From assembly GCA_018350325.1 (NCBI GenBank), contig JAEVLN010000045.1, forward strand, positions 1-64,000: 64,000 nt of DNA, in the 5' to 3' direction. The position numbers and the translations under genes were made by a program. Source of the stretch: Globodera rostochiensis. Lineage: Eukaryota > Nematoda > Chromadorea > Rhabditida > Heteroderidae. The notes under the pieces were generated by a model. The model was given only the letters and a program-made list of their open reading frames with translations. It had not been told where the DNA came from and did no database searches. Position 1 is the first letter of the stretch; every line of letters starts with the position of its first letter. Shown here piece by piece: positions 46,101 through 58,135 of this stretch.

Positions 46101-47152
46101 TGCTGTGCGTCTCGTCTGCTGTATTCTGTTCACATGGACAGCGTCCCAAGTGTTTCAAACACATCAGCGCTTCATTCACCACACGGGATGCCATGGATAC
46201 GGTAGGAGTGAGAATTCAAAAATTGAAAAACCTTTTCTTAACGCAGTTCGACCTGGCGAGGCAATGACAGAATACATCGCAATTGTCGCGTATGCCGTGT
46301 TTTCACTGTTGCAACTTGTGGACATTCGAAATGTACGCCGTTGGGGATTTAAAATTTTTTTTTTTGAAATCTAGGGGTCAGGGGAAGAAAATTCGTTTGA
46401 GCGTTAAAATTTAATAATTTAGAATTTCCACAAATGCTGAAAATATTGAGAATTAAAATTGAATATTTAAAAACAAATGTCAGGCCCTTCTTCATCTGCA
46501 TTAGAGAGCTGACAGAGCCGTTTTAAGGGATCCCGGTTAAATGACGATCCTGACCCAATTTCGAAAATTTAAAAAAAAATTGTCGGGCGGGAGCCGATTA
46601 AATCCCGATGAATTCAAAAATCACTCGGTCGGAGTCCCGGAGGATCCCGGTCTTGTTGGGATCCCGGTCCCATCCGGTCTCTAATAAGTTTAAAATTTTA
46701 TATAAAATGGCCCCCAAAAAAACCTAATTTTTGAAAAATTATATAGAAACAAACAATTAAGCTTTTAAATTGCCTCGTCATAAGAAATAATTTAGTCAAA
46801 TTTAAATTTTTAAATTCAAAAGAAAAATTCCAAAACGGTTACTGTGAATAAAATTTTGAAATTTTAAGAAAAAAATGTCAAATTTTCGCAGGTCCGCTTT
46901 ATTTGCTACCCACGGAGCTGCTCCGGCGAATGTGAGCCGTTGCGGCCCGACAACTTTCAGCCCGGCGCCAAATTTGAGCATTGCCGCGCGTTTGAATGGA
47001 TTCAGAGGAACAGCGGCGACAACAAAAATTGGAGGCAGCAAAACGTTTCGCCAAACGGCCCAAGCAGCGTGCCGCCAAGCGATGGCGGCGCCAATTCAAA
47101 TTCGGGACGCTTTCCCAACAAATTTTTTGTTGTTGCCAACGGAGCGCATTAA
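43147..47152 (+). CDS. PGAP2/Frag1-like multi-pass membrane protein, copy B
   Basis: Paralogue of the gene at 30739 with the same ten exons: 43147-43266, 43525-43628, 43818-43962, 45019-45078, 45132-45208, 45308-45447, 45648-45742, 46081-46201, 46247-46332 and 46892-47152. All phases and splice sites are kept, again predicting 402 residues. Visible substitutions are few: DEFSRV for DELSRV near residue 24, SVGFF for SMGFF in the first membrane segment, and HHTGCHG for HQTGCHG before the last membrane segment. No disabling change was found, so it is probably functional. Intron 3 is longer than in copy A because of the foldback element at 44065-44690. Confidence 0.65.
44065..44690. mobile_element. 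Foldback element with CCGAGTGCCGAA arrays, copy B only
   Basis: The left arm (44080-44240) repeats GTCCGAGTGCCGAATA. The right arm (44550-44690) repeats the inverse complement, TATTCGGCACTCAGAC. Between them lies TTAGGGTTAAGCCCCGAC, the same end as the 51-bp element. No transposase is encoded. It replaces the left part of a different foldback sequence present in copy A. Confidence 0.65.
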
Positions 47153-47793
47153 TTTAACTCCTCCTTTTTTTTTGTGTGGGTGTAATTGTGCTTTTTAGCA
47201 TTAAATTGAACTATGCACAAATTTGAATTGGACAAAAAACTTTTCACAAAATTCGCGGCCCAAAGGGATTAATTACTAGAGCCCGGATTTTTAGGGTTTA
47301 ACCTATTTTTTTTTGCGGATATCAATCAACCAATCCCCAGGCTTGGAGCCTACTGGTACTTATACTTACTGCTACAAGCCTTAGCCTAGAGAAGCTCAGA
47401 AATAGCATTCCAAAAAAATTGTAAAGACTTTGCCGGCACAAATGTGTCGGCGCAAAAGATTGAGCACCTTAGTCCCTATAAATCCCTATTTCGGCCTTTT
47501 TGAGAATAAATCCCTCTTTCGCCGTTTATGCGTTTTAGACCCTATTTTGGCACTTTTGCCCAAAATTTCTTAAGAAAAATGAAATATTTTAGGCATTTTC
47601 CAAAAATTTCTTAAAAACTGCAATAAAAACGAAAAATGTCCCCCTAAAAGACAAAATTTTTTTCAAACTAAACATCCCTAAAAAAAGACTACCCCCAAAG
47701 GGCTATCGGACATTTCGCCCATCGCTCGCCCATTGAATGATTCAGATTCGAATAAAAATACTACCAATCGATTCCGCTCGTCGAGCTGATTAG

Positions 47794-49466
47794 CAGTGTT
47801 TTCCCGGTTCCGGTTCCGGTGCCGGTTCCAACGGTTCCGGGAACCGGTTCCGGAACCGGAACCGCGGAACCGCAAAAAATTCGGAACCGATTTTGGAACC
47901 GGTTCCCGGAACCGCCAAAATCCGGAACCGCTTTGGAACCGGAACCGCGGAACCGCCAAAATCCGGAACCGCTTTGGAACCGGAACCGTGGAACCGTAAA
48001 GAGCTTGGAACCGCTTCGGAACCGGTTCCGGAACCGGTTCCGATACATGTTTTTTCAGTGCATAATGAATTGATTTATGATTAATTTTTGAAGCGAATAG
48101 CCTTTTTACACAACAAAGCAATAACTTCCAAATACAAAGCAACAACAATTTTGGGCGGGATGACACTTCGTCGACGCGACATTTCGTCGAGTGGAATTTC
48201 GCCGGGTTTTTAAATGCATGTTTCTAGGGTAAAAACATGCCTAGATCACAAATCCGCACTCGGATTTTGCGAATCTCGAACCCCGAACCCGAATTCGAAG
48301 AATTTTCAAAATTTTAAGACAAGTGAAAAATATTTATTGATGAAACCCAATTGTTTGAGACTAGCAATCGATTCCTCTTGTCAAGCTGAGTACGAATCCG
48401 CAAAAAGCCTAGTGGTTTCCCTTTTTGGTGAGTCTTATGTTATGTTTTGGGTTCGAACCCGCTTGAGTGTAAGCACTTATTTTTTGTTTTCCCCTCTATC
48501 AAATAGGCATCCCCTCATTAATAATATTTTTAAAATAAATATTCTAATATTTTTTAACTAAAAATGCGCGCAAAAAAGAATAGATACAAGAATTTTCGAA
48601 ATAATTCATCACATCTTCCTGAATTTTTGCTTCAATTTCTTAACAATTATCATTAAAATGTTCAAAAAATTCCCCGGCGGCGCCTGTCGGCACCGCCGGA
48701 CATCCTCCACTCTCACGTAAACCAGTTTTTTTCTCTAAAATTCCGAAGCAAAATTCATAATTTTGCTAAAATTTTGAAGAAATTTCTTTAACAAATTGAG
48801 TCAAAATTTCAAAAAAATTTCTCGGCGGCGCCTATCGGCACCGCCGACCCCAACCCTCCCTAAAAGTAAAGCAGAATCTCAAAAAAAGAATGATGATGAC
48901 AATGACATTGAAGGTCAAGAAGATCGACAATATGTGTTGCCGGAAAATTAAAATTTTTTAGTGTTTCATAAAAGAAAAATCAAAGTGAAGATTTTATCTT
49001 GCCACCTACATCTCCCTTGAAAAGTCCCGGTTGGTCCCGGTCCCGGTTTTTCTGGTCCCGGTAAGTCCCGGTCCCGGTTAGTCGACTAAGTGTCGCGTCG
49101 ACGAAATGTTAGTCGACGAAATGTCGGCACCCCCATCATTTTCATGTAATGTAAATGAACAATTTTTCTTACATTTTCTGATTTTTTTGAAAATTTTTTG
49201 GACATATTTACAAATTTTTGGAATTTGGAACCGGAACCGTTGGAACCGGTTCCGGAACCGGTTCCCGGAACCGCGAAAATCCGGAACCGGTTTGGAACCG
49301 GAACCGCGGAACCGTGAAAATTCGGAACCGCTTCGGAACCGGAACCGCGGAACCGCCAAAATCCGGAACCGGTTTGGAACCGGAACCGCGGAACCGCGAA
49401 AATCCGGAACCGGTTTGGAACCGGAACCGTGGAACCGTTAGAAAAAATGGAACCGGGAAAACACTG
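47794..49466. mobile_element. 1673-bp non-autonomous hAT-like element
   Basis: Terminal inverted repeats CAGTGTTTTCCCGGTTCC and GGAACCGGGAAAACACTG are perfect. They are flanked by an 8-bp target duplication CTGATTAG (47786-47793 and 49467-49474), matching nTnnnnAn. Copy A has the empty site, reading CTGATCAGGAA near 34895. Both ends carry long subterminal arrays of GGAACCGGTTCCGGAACC-type repeats (47810-48045 and 49225-49450) in inverted orientation. The middle holds CCCGGT repeats (49020-49080) and two GGCGGCGCCTGTCGGCACCG palindromes. No transposase frame is present. Confidence 0.9.
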
Positions 49467-49741
49467 CTGATTAGGAACCAGCAAAAAGTTTGCGCCGGGA
49501 GGGTGAACGGAAAATCGGTCACCGGAAAATTGGTCACCAGGATATTTCGAGTTTTTCGTTCTAACTTTTTTCAAACAACTCTAAAAGCTTAGCTTTCTTC
49601 TGAAAAAAGCTTCTTCAGACTAAATGCTGTCAAATGTTAATAAATTCTTGTCTTCTGTAGACTTTTAAAAATGTTGTAAGCTGAAAAGTGGTTCGCTTCC
49701 AAGAAAACTCGCGCCCTTTTATGCTAACTTTGTTTATACAG

Positions 49742-50295
49742 TGAGGCGGCTGGGTTGGCCAACTCAGAGGACGGAAGATGCCATAGGGCTGAGAAGGAAT
49801 TGCAGGGAAATGGAAGAGGGGGTTGGGTCAGGTTGTTCGAATGGGACAAGGAACCCGGGCCCTGGGCTCCCGGCCACCCGTCCCAAATCCCCGATGTCCA
49901 AGTATTTATTTGCGGCGGTAATAAAATGTAAAGCTTGCGATCGCATTAAAATGAACAAAGCCGGCCGGCGAAGGAAAAGTGAATGGGACGTCCCTCCCCG
50001 ATGGGAGAGAGCTCATCGTTTAAATAGACCAAGCGGAGCGGGAAGGGCGGGGTGGAAAGATCACAGATTGATCACTTAATCCGTTGAGCCTCACACGTCC
50101 ACCCTTCCGACAAGTTTGTCCTCAAACTTCGTTTCACCGCGGTCAGCGCATCCTTCTTCTGCTGGACCCTCTGCTTTGCCTCGGTTTGTTGCGTTCGAAT
50201 TTGGGTCCGACAGTTCGCCTGTGAACTGTCTCTAGTTTCCTTTTACTTTAGTGAGTGATGGGCGCTGGTTAGTGCTGAAACGGGAGAGGGGTGGG
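49742..50295 (-). mobile_element. Candidate solo LTR with retroelement remnant, copy B
   Basis: Duplicate of the unit at 35172-35725: TGTGAGGC...GCCTCA ends (50095-49742 on the minus strand), a TATA-like CTATTTAAACG, and the same coding-like remnant upstream. It was present before the segmental duplication. Identity in the LTR part appears complete by eye. Confidence 0.4.
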
Positions 50296-51823
50296 GACCA
50301 GGGATGGGCGGAAATTTATTTTCAAAAAACGGAAAACGGAAAAAAGGGCCAAAAACAACGGAAAAACGGAAAACGTAAAAATTTTTAAATAAAATAGAAA
50401 AATGTTTTTTTTAAAATAATTTATTTAATAAATATTTTTTTTTGAAATATTAACAGTAATTATTTTTAAAAATTTTGAAGGATGTCTTTTTTTCAGCAAC
50501 GTTCTAAATCTATTTTAAGCTTTTGGGTGGGGGGAGGGGAGGGGTCGGCGGTGCCGATAGGCGCCGCCGGGGAAAATTTTGAAATTTATTTCATCTAAAA
50601 TATTTGTTTCTAAATTGGAAAAAATAAAAAGAATTTTTAAAATTGTTTAACCACCGTAACTGTACAGAAAAATAAGAAATAATCACTGACACAGTCGGGG
50701 ATCTGAATGAGCCAATGCTGGAAAAATTGCTTAAAAAGCGATTGATCAATACAATAAAGTAAGGCTTTTAAATTCAAGAAAAAGAACTGCGAAGATAACG
50801 ATCAAACTGTAAGGATTCCGTTCCGCCCGTTTATCTCTTTTGGCCACTTTTAATCATAGCACAACAATATTGCTATACCTATTTACCTTTTCTTGACTAA
50901 CGGCCCAAAGGTAATGTACCTTCCGGTGTCGATGAAATAAAACATGAATGATCAGCTAATATGTTTGAAAACATGACATTTATGTTCCCTAGTTGGGCGA
51001 CTTTTTTGTTTTGTTTTTAATCCATTAAAGTGTAGCAACGAAAGGTTCATTCTCAGCAGTTTGCTTGAGGAAATAATGGTTTCGACAATTCTTGACCGCA
51101 CATCTTTATCGAAAGCTGAAAGTAAATAATGCGCCGGATGTTTGCGCATATTGAATAAAAAAATATTTGTTTAAGGAAATGAAATGAAAGATTTTATAAA
51201 ATTAGTTGGTGTTAACTATGTTTCTTAACGGGTATTGTTGGAGACTATTGGTCCTTGGGGTAAATTTTTTTAGCGAAGATTTTTGAAGGCAATTAGAGGC
51301 TCTTTTGTTAAACTTCGGATCTTTCGAAAGCTGTCGCCATGACTTGGTTCTCCGAGGAGAATCGCCGAACAGATTTCCCCAAAAAGAATGGTCACTGAAC
51401 GTAAATATCTGGCTAGCAAAGCCACGCGGTTCTTTTAAAAAACGGTTTCATTAATTTTTCATATCACGGGTCTGCGCGCGCAGCTTAGTAAGCTTTTGAG
51501 AATATTTTTTCATTCAGTAACATTTCGCCTACAAATTTTAAAAATTCGATTCAGCGCAGCGGATGAAGATCCAATAAAAAAAATTTTGGGTTAAAATTTT
51601 GATCTTTTTATGTTTAAGTAAGGAAAAACGAAAATTGGCGTGGTGACTTTGGCTTTTGGGTGAACTTCTGAAAAAATTTTGCATTCTCATTATGAATGCG
51701 AAATTCAGAAGCGTTACGACATCCCTGATCTGTGATGATAGACTAAATCTTATTTGATCTAGTTTGATCTAGAGTGCCGATAAGCCCCATTTTGAAGAGA
51801 ATCGGTCATAGGTAATTTGTTTA

Positions 51824-54668
51824 TCAATCAACCCCAGATAAAAGTGCAAAATACTATTTATTTTTTCAAATTAATTACCTATAGGAATAGGAACATCAAT
51901 TATTCGCCTTAAAATTAATTTAGCTACGATTAAAAATAACAAATTTTGTAAAGTGCCAAAAGCAAACTCTTTGGCGGAGGGGATAAAGCATTTGCTGCCG
52001 GAAATGTCCGCGTGCACTCTCTCGTGTATGACCGATAGTGCGGACGTTCACTTTTTGGTGGGAGACGAAAAAGAGGCGAGTTTTGGGGATATAATAAATA
52101 TTTTGGATTTATTTATGCTCAAATTCTTTTTTTTCTAATTTTTTTGTTTGATTTGAAGCTTTTGCCGGCACATAAAGCGATTATGGAAAAAGCCTCCGAC
52201 GTTTTTAAGGCAATGTTTCGTTATGACGAGGCAAATGCAAAGGCTGCCGCCGCCGCTGGGACCGGTGCGGAGAAATGTTTAATTTTGAAACAATTTTTAG
52301 AGAAGGATTAATGGAGAAATTGAGTTGGCTTCTCTTCGGAAGAGATTAAACCCGTGGAGGTGCTGGACGTGGAAGTGCCGGACGTGGAGGTGGGCGTGTT
52401 CAAGGCGATGTTAGCCTTCATTTACGCCAAAGATTTGAGTGGACTAAACGGAGACAATGCAATTTCTGTGCTTTATACGGGTGAATTTTAAGCAATTGAA
52501 CCGCTAATTCCTTTTTTTGCAATTTAACTTGAAATATAATTATGGTGAAATTTATTAAAAATTACCTTAGAAAATTTCAAAAACAAAAATGTTTTTAATG
52601 CATTAATTGTCTTTTAGTCGACAAACGTGTCCGGACTGGTCAAAGCGTGTTTGAACTTAATATGGAAGCTGAATGTTTTTTTCGCATTTGAACAGGCTCG
52701 CTTTTTTAGAGAAAAGGTGAGGAATGTTTTTTTCTATCTGTCAGACAAAATTATAATAATTTGATATTTTGGTGTTAATTATCTGAAAACACAATTTCAA
52801 TAATCGGTTTAAATATTATAAAAGCTTAAATTTTGTTGTCTTATTCTTTTTTGAGGCTGGGAAGGCAATAGAAGTGATTTGGGGTGTTTTGCAGATTTTC
52901 CGAGCAAATATAAACCGGTTTAAGCCCAAATGTTAAATATTATTTAATTTACATTTTAAATTTTTATTTATTTTGGGACTTTGCCAGCCGGTGTTTGGAT
53001 TACATCGATGAGAACGCGGAAACTTTGATCCTCTCGGAAGAGTTTTTGCAAATTGATCAGCAATTATTGTGTGAGATTTTGGACCGTGACGAGTTGATGA
53101 TCCACGAAGAAATTGCAATTTGGAATGCCGTAAATTTATAAAAAATAATAAAACAAATTAAAATAATTTTAATTTGTTTTTAATTAGGCACTTCGCTGGG
53201 CGGACGAAAAATGCCGTCAAAAAAAGAAAGAGCCTTTGGCGGAGAATAGACGCGCAATGCTCGGCCCGGCAATTTTCAAAATTCGTTTTCCGCTCATTCC
53301 TCAAAAGGATTTTACTGAGAATATTGGTATCACTCATTTGGATTGGCAGTTTGAATTTTAAAATGCCAAATCTACCTAATCTATTTTTATAATTCCGACT
53401 TTAAAATTTGGTTGAATTTTGCTTTTGACAGTTTCATCCGGAGTGTTGACGAGTGACGAGGAGATCAGCATTTGGCGGCACTATTTACGGCCTGACCGCG
53501 CTCTGCCCAAGCTTTACCAGCTCCAATTCCCAACTAATGGACGTGCTTTTAAAGGTGGTCACCCTGCCGCTTACCTATCAAAGTGTTCTACTCCTATACC
53601 GTATATCCACTTTAATCCCCCATGTGGAATTATTTTTAACCATCTCAGAAAGGGCGACCGAGGGTGTGGGATTAAAAGAGGGTATACGATAGGAGTATTT
53701 ATCGCATATAGAAAAATCAGAAATTTGTAACCGCATTTTAAGATACCTACTTTTTTCATAGCCAAATCAAAAATTGTCACTTTTTATGCAATAACCTGCA
53801 CAAAAGGGAAATTGTATTTTAATATTTTTAAAAATAAATTATATTTCCTTAGGGCTAACCCTTCAAAATCGATGGGATTCCGATGCTCGTCACGAAAACC
53901 TGACGCTCATTGAGCCCGAACGATTGATTGTCGAACATTATGGAGAAAAGGGTAAATATTATTCTGTTAAAGTGATTTAATTAAAAAGATTTATGAAAAG
54001 AATTCACAAAATTTTTGATTTACTTTTTCTTTCCAGGGCATTGCTCTGTCCGCGCCGAACAGCCAATTCCAAAAGACGGCATTTTCTACTACGAAGTGAA
54101 AATCTTGGAGAAAGGAAGGTAAGTTAAATAAATAAATAGTGAACTTCGAAATGCTTTAAAAGCATTTTCCTTAAAAAAAATTATATTTAGCGGTATTTTC
54201 ATTGGGCTTGCGACCGAACAAATGCCATTGAACTCAAACTGTGACGGTCTTTGGGGTCACAAAGTTGACTTCCACAGAAAGAGGCGTCCTTTGGGAGGAA
54301 AGCCCGAATTTGAGGAAGGCGACGTCATCGGATGCGGCATGGATTTGGCAACTCGCCAAATCATTTACACGCTAAACGGAAATCGTTTGAGTGAGAAAGA
54401 AAAAATAATAAATAAAAAAGGACCATTTAACCACTTTTGGGGTGTTTCTTTAATTTAACTAATCGATTGCCCATTATTTTTGGATTTAATAAATCTTTAT
54501 ATTTAATTTATTTCGTTTTGTTTATTTGCAGGAACTACCGGTATGCGTGTCGATTCTGCCGCCGAATTGTACCCGTGCGTTTCGATGTTCAAGGCTGGCA
54601 CCAAAATTGAAGCGAATTTTGGCACGAAAAAATTCGAATTCACATTGCCGAAGGCATTTAGAAACTGA
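51824..54668 (+). pseudogene. BTB-BACK-SPRY pseudogene (copy B)
   Basis: Remnants of the copy A exons lie at 51954-52075, 52159-52264, 52343-52480, 52618-52716, 52977-53129, 53188-53326, 53432-53554, 53853-53951, 54037-54118, 54191-54390 and 54532-54668. A 962-bp deletion (copy A 37214-38175) removed the ATGCCA cluster, the signal-peptide exon and most of the basic exon, so no start codon or secretion signal is left. In the first BACK exon (52618-52716) five bases (TATAA after CGACAAA) are missing, shifting the frame to a stop within that exon. The intron before 52343 gained extra sequence but its sites survive. The SPRY exons remain in frame with each other. A shorter cytosolic product starting at an internal ATG would still hit the frameshift. 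Confidence 0.85.
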
Positions 54669-56402
54669 AAACGAGAGGATTTGTAGGCTTTTGATGTGGA
54701 GGGTTTCCGTCTGTTTTTTCTTTGTTGATTAAAACATCATTCATTAAATCGATACGAATAAAGCTTTGAGTGGAATTCTTTTTCCTTGGAATCGAGTGTA
54801 TTGAGTTTCGAGTATCGAAAAAAGCGGGGCTGGGGGGGGGTATCGAAGTTCGTATGAAATATAAAAAAATCACAACCGCTTGTCCTCAAAATCTCAAAAA
54901 AATACACCCCTAATGGGGGTCATTCCATCCAAAAAAGCAATAATCCTGAGCTTAAAAAAGTCTAGTGTTTGTTGCACTTTCTAAAAATTCTCAGTAAATG
55001 ACCAAAAAATTCTGATAAATATTATGTCCACAGTTTAATTTTACAGATAAAGAGAGAATTTTTTTGAGTCAAATTTGTTTCATAATGGCTAATGCAATTG
55101 GTTGGAGGCGTGGTAAAGAATGGTGGAGGCAAAAGTAGGACGTAAAACAGCGACGATACCAATTAGGGTTAAGCCCCGACTTTCACGCCCCCGAGGGGTT
55201 GGGGCTCAACCCTAATACCAATCTTTCAAAAAAGTGGAGTAAATGGAGAATGAAATACAAAATGAAGAACACCGCGGACTACTTAAACTAAAATCGGAGC
55301 TCAAAGTTCAGCAGGTGGCCAGATAATTTATTCATTTGATCCTCTCTCTCATTCACCACCCCCCCCCCCCCGCCCAAATCAAATTAAACGAACAAAAGGG
55401 CAGCTTGGCGACCAGCAAACTTTTGAATGGCAGAAAGTATGAAGAAAACGCTCTTTTGAGAAGAAGTGCCGAATAATATTTGATTTTAAAGTAACAAAAT
55501 ATTGGAATTAAAACCCAGGATCGAATACTGCTTATATAAAATTGATGTTTAAAATTTTGTCTGTAAACGGCAACTGTAGGTTATTTTGACGGACGGCGAT
55601 CACTTAAATTGCCTCACAATTGTTATCTATAAGAAGTGATGGACTCGTTTAAAAAAAAGTTACAAGGCCCCAAATTGGCCAAAAAACGGCTTGTCGTCAT
55701 TATAGTATCGTGTCAGCTTGTTTCAAAAAAAATAATTTTTAATTTGCGATAATATTTTTACATTTAAATATGCAAATATTAATTATTTCGATTATCGGCG
55801 CGCGACACACGCCACAAATGCATTGGTAATTTCACAGAAAAGAAAAAAAAAATGTATTCACCGTATAAATGTATGAAAAATGTGCTCGTGACCAATAACT
55901 AAAACGCAAAAGGTCGCCTGTACATTTTCGGACAGAGAAACGACGCGAAGAGAAAAAATTAAATAAGAAATCCAAACATCGAATTATTGGGGAGCCTTTA
56001 ATTTAATGGAATTGGTCAATATCAAGTAACTCAACACTGCTACCAGTATACTCTTAACAATTAACGTCATTGTTAGGAGTTACAATTTAAACATAGTACA
56101 AACGGGGAAAACAAAATTAATTTTTGAAAAATTCAGAATTTCTTTGAATTCAGGTCCGGGGTTCGAAATTGGCTGAAAAGGAAGTCAGATTCTCATTCTA
56201 CGCCCCCCGAATACCCCCTAGAGAACACCATTTCTCGACAAAGAAAAATTTTTTTTTTTTTTCAAAAAATCAGATTAGATGATGTCTTATGATAAATCTG
56301 ATGTCATATTCGTGATCAGCGGCTTCAATAACCCCCGAGTAGTTCCAAAGAATTGCATAAAACTTCAAATACCGCTCATTAAATGCTTTTTGTTACTTCA
56401 GA
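54669..56402. other. 3' flank of BTB-SPRY pseudogene, copy B
   Basis: Matches 40998-42731, including the polyadenylation signal and the 51-bp element (55164-55214, flanked by ATACCAAT). It has small substitutions and poly-tract length changes. No gene is supported. Confidence 0.5.
55164..55214. mobile_element. 51-bp hAT-like mini-element, copy B
   Basis: Same element, target duplication and flanks as at 41494-41544, so insertion predates the segmental duplication. Confidence 0.75.
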
Positions 56403-57529
56403 AATAACGAGTTCGTGAAAAACGAGTTGATGGGCGTTCGTTGGATTTACCTACCTTTTTGAACAAAAATCGCTGAAAGCAAAAATTTTTAAAAAGGCGA
56501 ATCTTCTTTCAATTTTTGATTTTTAAGATTGTAATTTTGGGTTTATAGGAATAACGCGAAAAAGTTGTGTTTGAGCTTTCTTTTATCGAAGCATATACGC
56601 AACGAAACAAAAAAAATGTTAAAACATATATTCGTTACTTATATATTTTAACTTAAAAAGAGAGCACTTACACGGCATAAAGGCCCGATTTTATGCCTAG
56701 TCTGTATCCGACAGATTTGTGCCTGGTTGGATAGACCGTGCTGGATTTTGTTCGGTAGCCCTTACACTTTGACCAGAACATGAAAACGTTGTATAAAAAT
56801 GAAAAAGAAAAAAAATTTTTTTTTTTTAAATTTATTTATTAATTCGTGACTGAATTCTGCGAACAGAAGGGTTGCTTGATCGTGAGGGTGTTACCTTTAC
56901 CTAGGCATGTTTTTAGAACTTTTTAGGGGTACCTGCAAAACGACCAATTCATCGATACACAAAAATCCGATGATATTATAGAATACAACGTGTTAAAGAA
57001 ATGTGGCGAATTAATAGAATTTTTCCTCTAGTTAGGTACTGTGCTTCAGCACGTGTAATTAAGGTAGGGCTGCAATTCGTACATGGATGCCAAGTACCGT
57101 ACTTGGAAAAGAAACTAAATTAAAAATGTACAAAAAAAAAATTTTTTAATTTCGAACAAGATGCGTCTTTTATCTGATTTGCAATTTTTAGCACCTTGTC
57201 CTAACTAAATCACTTAAACCTTTTTTCCTGGGGCGCTACGGTACCGCCGATCCCTTCCATTCCTAAAAGCTTCAAAAAATAGTTAAACTCTTAACAAGAA
57301 AAAATTCTTTTAGGCGAAAAAAAACCAACCATTTGAGCAGGAAGCAAGTGCTTTGTTTTGATAAAATGTAAATTTTGGGTATGCTTAGGTTTCATAATTT
57401 GGCCCGTTGTGTACTTGGAGATCGACATGTTTGTACTTACCAATTAGCGTCTTTACCCGATGCATCATGCTCTCTTGAGATTTACATTTATTCAGAGCTG
57501 TGATCTCGATTTTTTGTTTTTGTTTTAAC

Positions 57530-57727
57530 TAGAGTTGGCCATTTTTCCCGGTTCCGGGACTAAGGTACTGAAAAAAAGTACAAATGAGTACCTCAGTCCC
57601 GGGTCTCACCGGGACCGGGAAAAAAACCGGGAATTCCCGGTTTTATCCCCTATTAAATTCCCGGTTTTAAATTTTCTGAAATCCCGGTCCCGGTTTTCCC
57701 CAAAAATCCCGGTCTCGGCCAACTCTA
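57530..57727. mobile_element. 198-bp hAT-like MITE
   Basis: The ends TAGAGTTGGCC and GGCCAACTCTA are perfect inverted repeats flanked by an 8-bp direct repeat GTTTTAAC (57522-57529 and 57728-57735), matching nTnnnnAn. The interior consists of CCCGGTCCCGG-type repeats with no coding potential. The same CCCGGT motif is found inside the 1.67-kb element at 49025-49080. Confidence 0.85.
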
Positions 57728-58002
57728 GTTTTAACGCATGGAGCACCAAAAGTATCACAATCGACATTTCTTATTAAAATCAAAAGGAATTGAGTCACCT
57801 TCGCAATCGTTGTATTTCTGGGTACAAGCAATTGATTTGATCATGAATTTTAGCGATTCAACTTCATATTAAGAAAGAAATTTCAATTTTTTATTATTTC
57901 ATCCATTTTTCTAAAAATCCACAAAAGGGTCACTCCAGAAGAACCACAAAAGTTATCCATCGACAATGTGTGTTATCTCATTTTTATTACCTTTGAGCTA
58001 GG

Positions 58003-58135
58003 GTCGCCGCCGGGGGGGCGGGGGGGGGGGATCCCCGGTCAAACCGGGGAACGGGGATACCGGGGACGACAAAACGGGGATCCCCGTTTTCGGGGATGAG
58101 CAAACCGGGGAACGGGGATCCCCGTACGGGGATGG
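58003..58135. mobile_element. GGGGATCCCC-rich inverted-repeat patch
   Basis: Interspersed GGATCCCCG, ACCGGGGAACGGGGAT and CGGGGATGGGCAAA repeats capable of folding on themselves, beginning at TAGGGTCGCC. Only one plausible terminus is visible, so this may be a truncated MITE of the same style as 57530-57727. Confidence 0.35.

Larger units (their letters stand above)
47153..51823. other. Spacer between PGAP2-like and BTB-SPRY loci, copy B
   Basis: Counterpart of 34245-37213, enlarged by the hAT-like insertion at 47794-49466. It ends at the deletion junction at 51823/51824. No coding region is supported. Confidence 0.5.
42732..56402. repeat. Segmental duplication, copy B (13.7 kb)
   Basis: Second direct copy of 30326-42731. 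Relative to copy A it has a foldback replacement near 44065-44690, a 1673-bp transposon (47794-49466), a ~50-bp insertion near 51253-51293, a 962-bp deletion (junction at 51823/51824), and small indels. All coding differences in the PGAP2-like gene are substitutions, while the BTB-SPRY gene is broken. Confidence 0.95.

Noticed and set aside
48449..48460. GGGTTCGAACCC resembling a tRNA B box
   Set aside because: No A box or cloverleaf fits upstream; probably a chance palindrome inside the transposon.
47678..49592. Arg/Pro/Asn-rich frames over the hAT-like element ends
   Set aside because: Caused by GGAACC repeats; no transposase motifs.
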